DNA from: Hyphomicrobiales bacterium
GTDB lineage: Bacteria > Pseudomonadota > Alphaproteobacteria > Rhizobiales > Rhizobiaceae
Direction: 5' to 3'
Assembly (NCBI GenBank): GCA_900468805.1
Contig: UEIF01000022.1
Span: 185,716-249,715 of the forward strand
DNA: 64,000 bases
The translations under genes were made by a program, and so were the position numbers. The notes below the pieces were generated by a model that was not told where the DNA came from, did not search any database, and was given only the letters and a program-made list of their open reading frames with translations. Positions 8,134 to 17,078 of the stretch are shown piece after piece; position 1 is the stretch's first letter; every line of letters starts with the position of its first letter.

Positions 8134-9678
8134 CTAGTGCGCGACCGTGGCTTCGCCGGAGGCGGCCATGATCTTTTCCTTGGTGACGTCAGCACCGAAT
8201 TCGGCGGAGATTCGGCCGCGATGCATGACGATGATGCGGTGCGCGATGCTCAGGCATTCGTTGACTTCGGAGGTCGAATAGACGACGGCAAGGCCCTGCC
8301 TGGCGCGTTCGGCGAGCAGCTTGAAGACCTCCGCCTTGGCGCCGATGTCGATACCGCGGCTCGGTTCGTCGAGAAGAATGACCTTGGGTTCGGTCGCCAG
8401 CATCTTGCCGATGACCACCTTCTGCTGATTGCCGCCAGACAGCGAGCCGATTGGAGCTTCTCCCCCATCGGTCTTGACGTGCACCTTGCGGATGGAGGCA
8501 TCGACAAGTTCGCGCTCGCGACGCCCGGATGTGAAGAGCCCCTTCGTGAATGCGCCGATGCTGGCGAGCGACAGGTTGGAGCCGACCGTCATCGTCTGGA
8601 CGAGGCCGTCGCGTTGACGATCCTCGGGCACCAGCACCAGGCCGCTTGCGATGCGCCCGGCGATGCTCAAGTGCCCGACATCCCGTCCTTCGAGCCGAAT
8701 GCTTCCGCCGCTTGCGCGCAACCGTCCGGCTACGCATTCCAGAAGCTCGGTGCGTCCGGCGCCCATCAGGCCGTAGATGCAGACAACCTCTCCGGCGCGC
8801 ACGTCAAGCGACAGGCGATCGACGGAATTGAAGTTCGACCCGGAGGGGCCGGGAACCGTCAGATTGTCGATCGACAGCGCAGCCTTGCCGAATTCATAGC
8901 CTTCGGGCGGGTTGCCGAGATCGAAATTGTCGCCCACCATGTTGCGGACGATCCATTCGAGATCGATGTCCTTGCGTTGCGCATAGGCTGTCATGGTGCC
9001 ATCGCGCAGGACGACGGCGTGGTTGGTGATCTGCAGCGCTTCTTCAAGGTGATGCGAGATGTAGACGATCGACACGCCGCGATCGGTCAGATCGTGGATG
9101 ACTTTGAAAAGCACTTCGACTTCGGTGGCGCTGAGCGCCGAGGTCGGCTCATCCATGATCAGGATACGCGAATTGACAGATAGCGCCCGGGCAATTTCGA
9201 CGATCTGCTGCTGGCCGAGACGCAGATCCTCCACCTTTGTCAGCGGATCGATCTCTTCTTCGAGTTCTTCCATCAAGATGCGCGTCTGGCGCTCTTCTTC
9301 CGCAAAATCGACCACGCCGCCTTTGATGATCTCGCGGCCCATGAAGATGTTGTCGCGCACGCTGAGATTGGGTGCGAGGCTGAGCTCCTGGTGAATGATC
9401 GAGATGCCGCATTCGCGCGCATGGGTCGAGGAGCTGAAACTGATCGGCGCGCCGTCGAGAACGATCGCGCCCGACGTCGGTTGGACGACGCCCGAAAGGA
9501 TCTTCATCAGCGTCGACTTGCCCGCCCCGTTCTCGCCGAAGAGCGTCGTCACCTGTCCGCGATGGATATCGAAATTGACGCCCTTGAGAGCATGCACATT
9601 GCCATAGGATTTGGCGATGTTGCGGGCAGCCAGAACCACCTCGCCAGGGGCTTCGGATGTGGAGATTGCCTCGCTCAT
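8134..9678 (-). CDS. eryE: Erythritol ABC transporter ATP-binding protein (two ATPase domains)
   Basis: A 514-residue RbsA-type protein with two fused nucleotide-binding domains. Domain 1 has Walker A GENGAGKS (about residues 53-60), signature LRLGQQQIVEIARAL and Walker B ILIMDEPTSAL. Domain 2 has the degenerate P-loop GLMGAGRTE, then LSGGNQQKVVIGKML and VILLDEPSRGID. This layout is usual for sugar importers of the ribose class. Its ATG at 9678 overlaps the stop of the DUF2291 gene by four bases (ATGA), so the two are translationally coupled. It energises EryF. Confidence 0.9.
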   Translation of the reverse strand: MSEAISTSEAPGEVVLAARNIAKSYGNVHALKGVNFDIHRGQVTTLFGENGAGKSTLMKILSGVVQPTSGAIVLDGAPISFSSSTHARECGISIIHQELSLAPNLSVRDNIFMGREIIKGGVVDFAEEERQTRILMEELEEEIDPLTKVEDLRLGQQQIVEIARALSVNSRILIMDEPTSALSATEVEVLFKVIHDLTDRGVSIVYISHHLEEALQITNHAVVLRDGTMTAYAQRKDIDLEWIVRNMVGDNFDLGNPPEGYEFGKAALSIDNLTVPGPSGSNFNSVDRLSLDVRAGEVVCIYGLMGAGRTELLECVAGRLRASGGSIRLEGRDVGHLSIAGRIASGLVLVPEDRQRDGLVQTMTVGSNLSLASIGAFTKGLFTSGRRERELVDASIRKVHVKTDGGEAPIGSLSGGNQQKVVIGKMLATEPKVILLDEPSRGIDIGAKAEVFKLLAERARQGLAVVYSTSEVNECLSIAHRIIVMHRGRISAEFGADVTKEKIMAASGEATVAH

Positions 9679-10331
9679 TTGACGTCGACCTTGACCGGAG
9701 TTACGAGCCAGTTTTTCGGGTTGATCAGCTTGAACACGCCGACGACGGTTGCCGTCTTGCCATCGAGCTGGTCCGGATCGAGACCGGCGAATACGGCTTT
9801 CTTCATCTCGTTGTTGATGGCCGACCCGGCGTCCTGATACTGAATCTGATTGGTGAACTGGCCGAATTGGATCGTGCCCGTGGCATCGCGGAGGTCCGTG
9901 CCATTGACCGCAGGACCGGTCTGGACACGGACCACCGTCTCGGGAGGCAAGCCGTCGATCTTCATTTCATTGGTATTGGATTTGCGCGCGCCGAAGGTGC
10001 CGGTCAGCGTCACGGGCAAGACCGGACCGGTGCTCGTGGCAACGCCATATTTCTCGCCGGCAGCCTTCTTGTCCGCCACGATCGCCGTTGCCAGCTCAGA
10101 CGCAGCCACGGCTCTCTTCTCGACATCCGCCTGGATCTGCGGAAACTGCTCGGCGCCGAAGGTTTCCGGAGAAAAGACCTGCTGCCTTACATCACTCGCT
10201 GAGCCGATCTTGACGACCTTGGTGTCGAGCGCGATTGCGCCGATGACCACGATTGCCGCAACGGCGCTGACGATGATCTTCAAATTGCCTTTGCCTGGCG
10301 CGGATGCTGCGTGAGCGGGCTGAGTGTTCAT
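9675..10331 (-). CDS. DUF2291 membrane-anchored protein, first gene of the erythritol import operon
   Basis: A 218-residue protein with a 17-residue cytoplasmic N-terminus, one membrane segment (LKIIVSAVAAIVVIGAIALD, residues about 17-36) and a large periplasmic domain containing KIGSASDVRQQVFSPETFG and GTFGARKSNTNEM. This matches the DUF2291 family, which I recall as a frequent companion of RbsABC-type polyol importers with unknown function. The gene overlaps eryE by four bases, so it is made with the transporter. A periplasmic accessory or assembly role is inference. It is not a binding protein, since it is too short and anchored. Confidence 0.7.
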   Translation of the reverse strand: MNTQPAHAASAPGKGNLKIIVSAVAAIVVIGAIALDTKVVKIGSASDVRQQVFSPETFGAEQFPQIQADVEKRAVAASELATAIVADKKAAGEKYGVATSTGPVLPVTLTGTFGARKSNTNEMKIDGLPPETVVRVQTGPAVNGTDLRDATGTIQFGQFTNQIQYQDAGSAINNEMKKAVFAGLDPDQLDGKTATVVGVFKLINPKNWLVTPVKVDVK

Positions 10332-11084
10332 TGCTGGCGACCTCTGCGGCTGGTCGGATTTATGTCAAAAAGGGGAAAAATGGCGAAAGCCTCACGGCTG
10401 CTTCATCGAAGACGGCACGCTTCGAAAACCGCATTGCGATGCGAAAGCCTGTCGGGCCGATTGACGCCAGCGGCGTGATGATGAGCGAAAAAAATGCGCA
10501 TCCGAACCTCCTTCATGCCGGACCGGCGCTTGTCTCCTCCAATCGCCGAACCGCAATTCCTCTCAGCAGGGATGCCTGCGTGATAGGTAAATGGTGTTTA
10601 TGCCAAAAATCATGTTATCAATTTGTTCGTCTGTCAACAGGTGTTTTCTGACTTCGTGCCGACAATGTGTCGCCAACAGCCTGCTTATTGGAATGGAAAA
10701 GAACGCGATCTTTAGCACTCTCTCCAAGTGAGGAGGCGTGCGTCCATTCCGATATATTGAACTACACAATTGATTTAAAATGATAAAATAATTCGAAACG
10801 GGTGCCGGTAGCGCGTGGCCGCCGCTGGAAAGGGGCCAGTCCGCGATCGCCGCGCATCGCATCCGTGGGTTCAATTTTATCTGAAAAAAATTTCATTGCG
10901 AGAAAAATCTTACTGGCGCAATGATATCTTTGTGTTATCTTTTTGATGAGCCCATGGAGCTTTCGAAAAGCATCGGATCTCAAGATCCGCGGGGCGCGAC
11001 TATGCGCCGGCGAACTTGCCCGTGGATTCGAAATGTGGTCGCCTGTGCCCTTTGCTGGCTGTACCGACCGGGAGGATATGAGAC
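10332..11084. other. Long AT-rich divergent promoter region between import and catabolic erythritol operons
   Basis: About 750 bp without a convincing gene separates the starts of the DUF2291 gene and the eryA leader. It is clearly more AT-rich than its surroundings, above all 10570-10950. Short open frames here (for example 10563-10874 on the minus strand) lack start signals and family features. It should carry both ery promoters and the EryD operator. One strong inverted repeat is listed separately. Confidence 0.7.
10890..10927. promoter_or_regulatory. Inverted repeat, candidate EryD operator
   Basis: ATTTCATTGCG at 10890-10900 and CGCAATGATAT at 10917-10927 are complementary at 10 of 11 positions with a 16-nt centre. 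The repeat is 158 bp before the leader ATG and 559 bp from the DUF2291 start. Length and spacing suit a SorC-family tetramer such as EryD. A further CATTGCG half-site lies before eryR at 16260-16266, but a 7-mer can recur by chance. Confidence 0.45.
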
Positions 11085-11135
11085 ATGAAATCGACGCGCG
11101 TTTTGCCCCTCGCGACGCTCGACGTTGCCGGATAA
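11085..11135 (+). CDS. 16-residue leader peptide ahead of eryA
   Basis: The ATG at 11085 has a strong GGGAGGA site ten bases upstream and encodes MKSTRVLPLATLDVAG, ending in TAA at 11133-11135. Six bases later is the eryA ATG, which has only a weak site of its own. The arrangement suggests that ribosomes are loaded at the leader and re-initiate at eryA. No attenuator-like run of rare codons is visible, so coupling rather than attenuation is the simpler reading. No homology is claimed. Confidence 0.45.
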   Translation: MKSTRVLPLATLDVAG

Positions 11136-11141
11136 TCTGCG

Positions 11142-12713
11142 ATGGACGTTAGCCACCAGGTCATCATCGGCATCGATGCGGGAACATCTGTCATCAAGGC
11201 GGTCGCCTTCGACCTTTCCGGCCGTCAGATCGCCGCCGCATCCGTTCGCAACAAATATTCAAGCGGCGCCGATGGCTCGGCCACGCAATCGCTCGCCCAG
11301 ACCTGGCAGGATTGCGTCGGTGCGCTTCGCGGGCTGGGCGAGAAGCTTGAGGATCTTGCATCGCGCACCGCCGCAATTGCGGTGACGGGGCAGGGCGATG
11401 GAACATGGTTGGTCGGCTCCGGAAATCAGCCTGTCGCTGATGCGTGGCTTTGGCTTGATGCCCGCGCCGCGCCGACCGTGGTTTCACTTGCCGGCCAGGA
11501 AACGGACAGGGCGCGTTTCGAGCGGACCGGCACGGGGCTAAATACCTGCCAGCAGGGCGCGCAGCTCGCTCACATGGATCGGGTAGTGCCGGAGCTTCTG
11601 GACCGGGCGGAAACGGCGCTGCACTGCAAGGACTGGCTCTACCTCAATCTTACCGGTATGCGGGCGACAGACCCTTCGGAGGCAAGCTTCACCTTCGGTG
11701 ATTTCAGGACACGGCGATATTCGGCTGTCACCATTGACGCGCTCGGGTTGACGCATCGCCGCGCGCTTCTGCCCGATATTGTCGATGGAACAGAAATCAG
11801 CCATCCGCTGACGGCGGAAGCGGCGCGGGCTTGCGGCCTGCTGGCCGGTACGCCGGTCAGTCTCGGTTATGTCGACATGGTGATGACGGCGCTCGGCGCC
11901 GGTGTTCGCAGCGGTGGGCGCAACGCGGCCTGTTCGACGATCGGTTCGACCGGCGTGCATCTGCGTGCAAAGCCGGTGGTCGACGTCCATCTCAACCGCG
12001 AGGGCACGGGCTACGTCATTGCCCTGCCGATCCCAGGCACCGTTACCCAGGTGCAGACCAATATGGGTGCGACGATCAACATCGACTGGCTGCTCGAAAT
12101 GGCCGCCTATCTGATGGCGGAGGCCGGAAAACCTGTTACCCACGCCGAACTCGTCGCCCGGATCGACCGCTGGTTTTTCGAAAGCCAGCCCGGATCGGTC
12201 GTCTATCATCCCTATATTTCCGAGGCCGGAGAGCGTGGCCCCTTCGTCAATGCCCAGGCCCGGGCGGGCTTTTCCGGTCTCTCGGTCCGCCACGGGTTTC
12301 CAGACCTCGTTCGCGCGGTAGTCGAAGGGCTGGCGCTCGCGACGCGCGATTGTTACGCCGCCATGGGCGATATGCCGGAAGAGTTGCGCGTCACCGGCGG
12401 CGCCGTGCGCTCGAGTGCGCTTCGCCGCTCCCTGACTGCCTCACTGAAGGTGCCGATCCGCCTGTCCCGCCGTGAAGAGACCGGAGCGGCAGGTGCAGCC
12501 ATGATGGCTGCTGTGGCGATCGGCGCCTACAAAACAATGGATGACTGCATCGCCGACTGGGTAACGCCGCTGCTCGGCGACGCCGAAGAGCCGATCCGGG
12601 AGGAAGCTTCCCGCTTCGACCTGCTTTATTCCGCCTATGCCGATATCCGAAAGGCCATGCCCGCCGCATGGGAAACGCTGGCCAGAGCCGCGGCGATGCC
12701 GCCCACAAAATGA
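11142..12713 (+). CDS. eryA: Erythritol kinase
   Basis: A 523-residue FGGY kinase that phosphorylates erythritol to L-erythritol 4-phosphate, the first catabolic step. Motifs: IIGIDAGTSVIKAVAFD at residues 8-24, AVTGQGDGTWLVG, HCKDWLYLNLTGMRATDPSEAS, and in the second lobe RVTGGAVRSSALRRSL. The sequence and the following eryB-C-D order match Brucella and Rhizobium ery operons. It follows a 16-codon leader ORF by six bases. The gap to eryB is 35 bp. The operon is expected to be repressed by EryD until erythritol is present. Confidence 0.93.
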   Translation: MDVSHQVIIGIDAGTSVIKAVAFDLSGRQIAAASVRNKYSSGADGSATQSLAQTWQDCVGALRGLGEKLEDLASRTAAIAVTGQGDGTWLVGSGNQPVADAWLWLDARAAPTVVSLAGQETDRARFERTGTGLNTCQQGAQLAHMDRVVPELLDRAETALHCKDWLYLNLTGMRATDPSEASFTFGDFRTRRYSAVTIDALGLTHRRALLPDIVDGTEISHPLTAEAARACGLLAGTPVSLGYVDMVMTALGAGVRSGGRNAACSTIGSTGVHLRAKPVVDVHLNREGTGYVIALPIPGTVTQVQTNMGATINIDWLLEMAAYLMAEAGKPVTHAELVARIDRWFFESQPGSVVYHPYISEAGERGPFVNAQARAGFSGLSVRHGFPDLVRAVVEGLALATRDCYAAMGDMPEELRVTGGAVRSSALRRSLTASLKVPIRLSRREETGAAGAAMMAAVAIGAYKTMDDCIADWVTPLLGDAEEPIREEASRFDLLYSAYADIRKAMPAAWETLARAAAMPPTK

Positions 12714-12748
12714 ATCGCTGATGCAATAGGCATCCGAGGGAGCATGAC

Positions 12749-14260
12749 ATGACCGAACCCGAAATCCTGGATCTTTTCGTCATCGGCGGCGGCATCAACG
12801 GAGCGGGAATTGCCCGCGACGCCGCCGGGCGCGGCCTGAAAGTCGCATTGTGCGAGAAGGACGATTTGGCACAGGGCACCTCCTCGCGCTCGGGCAAGCT
12901 CGTGCATGGCGGCCTTCGCTATCTCGAATATTACGAGTTCCGTCTCGTGCGGGAGGCGCTGATCGAACGCGAGGTGCTGCTCAACGCCGCACCGCACATC
13001 ATCTGGCCGATGCGTTTCGTGCTGCCGCACAGTCCCGAGGATCGCCCCGCCTGGCTGGTGCGGCTTGGCCTCTTCCTTTACGATCATCTCGGCGGTCGCA
13101 AGAAGCTGCCGGGCACCCGCACGCTCAATCTGCTGCGCGATCCAGAAGGCACGCCCATACTCGATCAATATACCCGCGGTTTCGAATATTCGGATTGCTG
13201 GGTGGATGATGCCCGCCTAGTCACCTTGAATGCGGTGAGCGCGGCGGAGAAGGGGGCTCTGGTGCTCACCCGCTCGCCGGCGATCTCCGCGCGCCGGGAA
13301 AACGGCCAATGGACGATCACGACGAAAAGCAGCACGAGCGGCGAGACGCGGACGTTTCGTGCCAAATGTCTCGTCAATTGCGCCGGCCCCTGGGTCACCG
13401 ATATCATCAACCGTGTCGCCGGCTCCAATTCCAGCCGCAATGTGCGCCTCGTCAAGGGCAGCCATATCATCGTGCCGAAGTTCTGGGCGGGCTCCAATGC
13501 CTATCTGGTTCAGAACCACGACAAGCGTGTCATCTTCATCAACCCTTATGAAGGCGATAAGGCGCTGATCGGTACGACGGATATCGCCTATGAGGGCCGG
13601 GCCGAGGATGTGGCGGCCGACGAGGCGGAAATCGAATATCTGCTGAAGGCGGTAAACCGCTATTTCAAGGAGAAGCTGCGCCGCCAGGATGTGCTGCACA
13701 GCTTCTCTGGCGTGCGCCCGCTGTTTGACGACGGCAAGGGCAATCCTTCGGCGGTGACTCGCGACTACGTGTTCGATCTTGACGAGACCGGGGGGGCGCC
13801 GCTTCTCAATGTCTTCGGCGGCAAGATCACGACATTCAGAGAGCTTGCCGAACGTGGCATGCAGCGCCTCAAACACGTTTTCCCGAACATGGGTGGCGAT
13901 TGGACGGAAAAGGCGCCGCTGCCGGGTGGAGAGATGCCCAATGCCGACTACGAGACCTTCGCCAACAGCCTGCGTGACACCTATCCATGGATGCCGAGAA
14001 AACTCGTCCATCACTATGGCCGTCTTTATGGCACGCGCACGAAGAACCTGGTCGCCGGGGCAGGGGACCTGCAAGGGCTCGGACACCATTTCGGCGGGCA
14101 GCTTTACGAGGCGGAAGTCCGTTACCTCGTCGCCACCGAATGGGCCGAGACGGCCGAGGATATCCTCTATCGCCGCACCAAGCATTACCTTCACCTGAGC
14201 GAGGCGGAGCGGGCAGCCTTTGCCGATTGGTTCGCCTCATCCCATCTTGCCGCCGCCTGA
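12749..14260 (+). CDS. eryB: L-erythritol-4-phosphate dehydrogenase
   Basis: A 503-residue FAD-dependent enzyme of the glycerol-3-phosphate dehydrogenase family that oxidises L-erythritol 4-phosphate to L-3-tetrulose 4-phosphate, probably membrane-associated and feeding quinone. The dinucleotide-binding motif is FVIGGGINGAGIARDAAG (residues about 11-28), then QGTSSRSGKLVHGGLRYLEY, and DILYRRTKHYLHL near the C-terminus. GAGGG precedes the ATG. It is paralogous to the 581-residue protein at 1696-3441 but shorter and closer to Brucella EryB. It lies between eryA and eryC in one operon. Confidence 0.93.
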   Translation: MTEPEILDLFVIGGGINGAGIARDAAGRGLKVALCEKDDLAQGTSSRSGKLVHGGLRYLEYYEFRLVREALIEREVLLNAAPHIIWPMRFVLPHSPEDRPAWLVRLGLFLYDHLGGRKKLPGTRTLNLLRDPEGTPILDQYTRGFEYSDCWVDDARLVTLNAVSAAEKGALVLTRSPAISARRENGQWTITTKSSTSGETRTFRAKCLVNCAGPWVTDIINRVAGSNSSRNVRLVKGSHIIVPKFWAGSNAYLVQNHDKRVIFINPYEGDKALIGTTDIAYEGRAEDVAADEAEIEYLLKAVNRYFKEKLRRQDVLHSFSGVRPLFDDGKGNPSAVTRDYVFDLDETGGAPLLNVFGGKITTFRELAERGMQRLKHVFPNMGGDWTEKAPLPGGEMPNADYETFANSLRDTYPWMPRKLVHHYGRLYGTRTKNLVAGAGDLQGLGHHFGGQLYEAEVRYLVATEWAETAEDILYRRTKHYLHLSEAERAAFADWFASSHLAAA

Positions 14261-14270
14261 GGAGGCCTTG

Positions 14271-15203
14271 ATGCCGCTGACGCTTTCGCTGAATACCAAT
14301 CCGCTGGTGAACCGTTTTGCCGATCCGGACGACCTGATCGAGACGGTGGCGCGAGACCTGCGCATCCGTGATCTCCAGCTGACCCATGAATTCATCAACC
14401 CGAGTTGGCAGGCCCCGGTCATCCGCCGCCTGACCCGCCAGATGAAGGCGGCGTTGGCGCGCACCGGCGTTCGCGTCACCTCGGGCATGACCGGACCTTA
14501 TGGACGGTTAAACCATTTCGGGCATCCGGATGCCGAGGTGCGCCGCTATTACGTGGATTGGTTCAAGACCTTCGCGGACATTACCGCCGATCTCGGCGGG
14601 CATTCCGTCGGAACGCAGTTTGCGATCTTCACCTACAGAGACTTCGACGACGCGAACCGGCGCGAGGAACTGATCAAGATCGCTATCGACTGCTGGTGCG
14701 AAGTCGCAGAGCATGCCAAGGCTGCGGGTCTTTCCTACGTCTTCTGGGAGCCGATGAGCATCGGCCGCGAATTCGGCGACACGATCGAATCCTGCCTTTC
14801 GCTGCAGGCTCGACTGACTGCCGCCGATATGGCGGTGCCGATGTGGATGATGGCGGATATCGACCATGGCGACGTCACTTCCGCCAATCCCAACGACTTC
14901 GATCCCTATGCCTGGGCGCGGGCCGTGCCGAAGCTATCACCGATCATCCATATCAAGCAGAGCCTGATGGACAAGGGCGGTCACCGGCCGTTCACCGCCG
15001 AATTCAATGCCAAGGGCCGAATTCAACCCGCTCCGCTGTTGGCCGCTTTCGCGACAGGCGGTGCCGATGACAATGAGATCTGCCTCGAGCTTTCATTCAA
15101 GGAACGTGAGCCGAACGATCGCGAAGTTATCGCGCAGATTGCTGAAAGCGTCGCCTTCTGGGCGCCGCATATCGACACGGGCGCCGCAGACTTGAAGATA
15201 TGA
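14271..15203 (+). CDS. eryC: L-3-tetrulose-4-phosphate racemase
   Basis: A 310-residue TIM-barrel protein of the xylose isomerase-like superfamily. In Brucella, EryC converts L-3-tetrulose 4-phosphate to the D form. It was once thought a dehydrogenase. Acidic and histidine residues likely to hold the metal are in FWEPMSIGREFG, MADIDHGDV and IIHIKQS, with CLELSFKERE near the end. The ATG at 14271 has GAGGAGG eight bases upstream. An upstream in-frame start would overlap eryB. It is ten bases after eryB and followed by eryD. Confidence 0.92.
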   Translation: MPLTLSLNTNPLVNRFADPDDLIETVARDLRIRDLQLTHEFINPSWQAPVIRRLTRQMKAALARTGVRVTSGMTGPYGRLNHFGHPDAEVRRYYVDWFKTFADITADLGGHSVGTQFAIFTYRDFDDANRREELIKIAIDCWCEVAEHAKAAGLSYVFWEPMSIGREFGDTIESCLSLQARLTAADMAVPMWMMADIDHGDVTSANPNDFDPYAWARAVPKLSPIIHIKQSLMDKGGHRPFTAEFNAKGRIQPAPLLAAFATGGADDNEICLELSFKEREPNDREVIAQIAESVAFWAPHIDTGAADLKI

Positions 15204-15272
15204 TCCGGCGATTTACAAAGGCTGGTTGTTATCGGGCGGAATCGCCGGCGAAGAAATGGGAAAGGTGCGGCG

Positions 15273-16208
15273 ATGACGGATGCTGATGATACGCTTGCAG
15301 TGCGGGCCGCTTGGCTTCATTACGCCGGCGGACTGACGCAGTCTGACGTTGCCCGTCGCCTCGGCATTCCCTCGGTCAAGGCGCATCGGCTGATCGCGCG
15401 GGCCGTCGCCGATGGCGTCGTCAAGGTCACGATCGACGGCGATATCGTCGAATGCGTCGAACTGGAGGCGCGTCTCGTTGAGCGCTTCGGATTGCAATAT
15501 TGCGAGGTCGCGCCCGATCTTGGCGAAGAGGGCCTGCCGCTACGCGCGCTCGGTCATGCAGGCGCTGGCTATCTGAAGCGCGAAATCGAACACGGTGACC
15601 ACGCAGTCATTGGTCTTGGCCACGGCCGCACGCTTTCGGCTGCCGTTCAATATATGCCGCGGACGACTGCCAAGGATATGCGCTTCGTTTCGCTGCTTGG
15701 CGGCCTCACGCGAAACTATGGCGCCAATCCCTATGACGTCATGCACCGTATCGCGGAAAAGACCGGCACGCATGCCTATGTCATGCCGGTTCCCTTCTTC
15801 GCCAACACCGCCGAGGACCGGGAGGTGCTGAGAGCGCAACGCGGCGTCAAGGAAGTGTTCGATCTCGCCAATGATGCCGACCTGAAGCTCGTCGGCTTGG
15901 GGACGGTGGATGCCGAGGCCCAGCTTGTGCTCTCCGGCCTGGTCGAGCCGGGTGAGATCGAGGACATCGCCGCCGCCGGCGGCGTCGGCGAAATCCTGGG
16001 TCACTTTTTCAATGCGGATGGGCAGATCCTCGATACGGCACTGACCGGACGAACCCTTTCGGCATCTTTCCCGACGACTAAGAAGGAGCGCCTCGTGGCC
16101 CTGGCAGGCGGACAGGCCAAAGTGGCCGCCATACGAGCCATCCTGCGAAGCCGCCGCCTTCACGGGCTCATTACTGATGAACGGACCGCGCAAGCGCTCC
16201 TAGATTGA
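15273..16208 (+). CDS. eryD: SorC-family repressor of the erythritol operon
   Basis: A 311-residue regulator with an N-terminal helix-turn-helix (GGLTQSDVARRLGIPSVKAH, residues about 16-35) and a C-terminal sugar-binding domain (VIGLGHGRTLSAAVQYMP; LVGLGTVDAEAQLVLSGLV) related to the NagB/RpiA fold. In Brucella and Rhizobium EryD represses ery genes and is released by erythritol. The gene follows eryC by about 70 bp in the same direction, so it is probably autoregulated. The inverted repeat at 10890-10927 is a candidate binding site. Confidence 0.92.
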   Translation: MTDADDTLAVRAAWLHYAGGLTQSDVARRLGIPSVKAHRLIARAVADGVVKVTIDGDIVECVELEARLVERFGLQYCEVAPDLGEEGLPLRALGHAGAGYLKREIEHGDHAVIGLGHGRTLSAAVQYMPRTTAKDMRFVSLLGGLTRNYGANPYDVMHRIAEKTGTHAYVMPVPFFANTAEDREVLRAQRGVKEVFDLANDADLKLVGLGTVDAEAQLVLSGLVEPGEIEDIAAAGGVGEILGHFFNADGQILDTALTGRTLSASFPTTKKERLVALAGGQAKVAAIRAILRSRRLHGLITDERTAQALLD

Positions 16209-16301
16209 TGGTCGCCACATATTTTGGCTCATAATCACATCCCATTATGTTGAAATTCACATTGCGCATGTTATATTGTCATTTAACTGGGATTGAGACG
16301 T

Positions 16302-17078
16302 ATGAAACGGGAAGAGCGCCAGCAACTGATCGTCAATCTGCTCGTCGAGGATAAGACCGTCGATGTGGACGATCTAGCCGAGCGCTTTTCCGTCTCGAAG
16401 ATGACCATTCATCGCGACCTCGACGACCTGGAACAGGCAGGTGTGCTGCGCAAGGTGCGCGGTGGCGCCACGATTGACGCGGGAACACAGTTCGAGAGCG
16501 ATTTTCGCATTCGCGAACGTCAGGGTGGTGAGGCCAAGGTTGCCATGGCGCAGGAAGCGCTGTTCATGGTCGAGCCCGGCATGACGATCATGGTCAACGA
16601 CGGCTCGATGGCAGCAGTTTTCGGTGAGATGTTGCTGCAGAAACGCCCGCTGACGGTGATCACTAACAATGCAGCGATCATGGAGCGGTTGAAGGGCGAA
16701 AACGGCATAACGCTGATTGCGCTCGGGGGCATCTATTCCGCAAAATTCAACGCCTATTTTGGCGTCGTTACCGAAGAAGCGCTGTCGCGCCTGCGAGCCG
16801 ATATCGCTTTCATCTCGACGCCGGCGGTCAGTGGCGGGCTCGCCTACCACATGGACGACAATGTCGTTCGCGCCAAGCGGGCGATGATCTCGTCTTCGGC
16901 CAGAAGCTGCCTGCTGGTCAACCACCAGCGCATCGGCCACACGGCGTTGCATGTCATGGCGGATCTCGCCGATTTCGACACTATTATCACTGATAGCGCG
17001 CCAGCGGCCGCTATCCTCGACGAATTCGATCGGGTGGGCATCAAGCTCACCATCGCTCCGGCACAGGATCAGGCATGA
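16302..17078 (+). CDS. eryR: DeoR-family regulator of the distal erythritol genes
   Basis: A 258-residue DeoR-type regulator. Winged helix: VDVDDLAERFSVSKMTIHRD near residues 21-40. The sensor domain has TIMVNDGSMAAVFGEML and TVITNNAAIMERL. The ATG at 16302 is preferred over an in-frame TTG at 16293. The 93-bp gap after eryD is AT-rich and contains AATCACATCCCATTATG, so an internal promoter is likely here. Its last four bases overlap the start of eryH (ATGA), coupling the two. This gene sits at this position in R. leguminosarum ery loci. The effector is probably a phosphorylated tetrose. Confidence 0.88.
   Translation: MKREERQQLIVNLLVEDKTVDVDDLAERFSVSKMTIHRDLDDLEQAGVLRKVRGGATIDAGTQFESDFRIRERQGGEAKVAMAQEALFMVEPGMTIMVNDGSMAAVFGEMLLQKRPLTVITNNAAIMERLKGENGITLIALGGIYSAKFNAYFGVVTEEALSRLRADIAFISTPAVSGGLAYHMDDNVVRAKRAMISSSARSCLLVNHQRIGHTALHVMADLADFDTIITDSAPAAAILDEFDRVGIKLTIAPAQDQA

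Noticed and set aside
10563..10874. 103-residue minus-strand open frame in the ery divergent region
   Set aside because: AT-rich, no ribosome site, no family pattern, and it covers likely promoter sequence.
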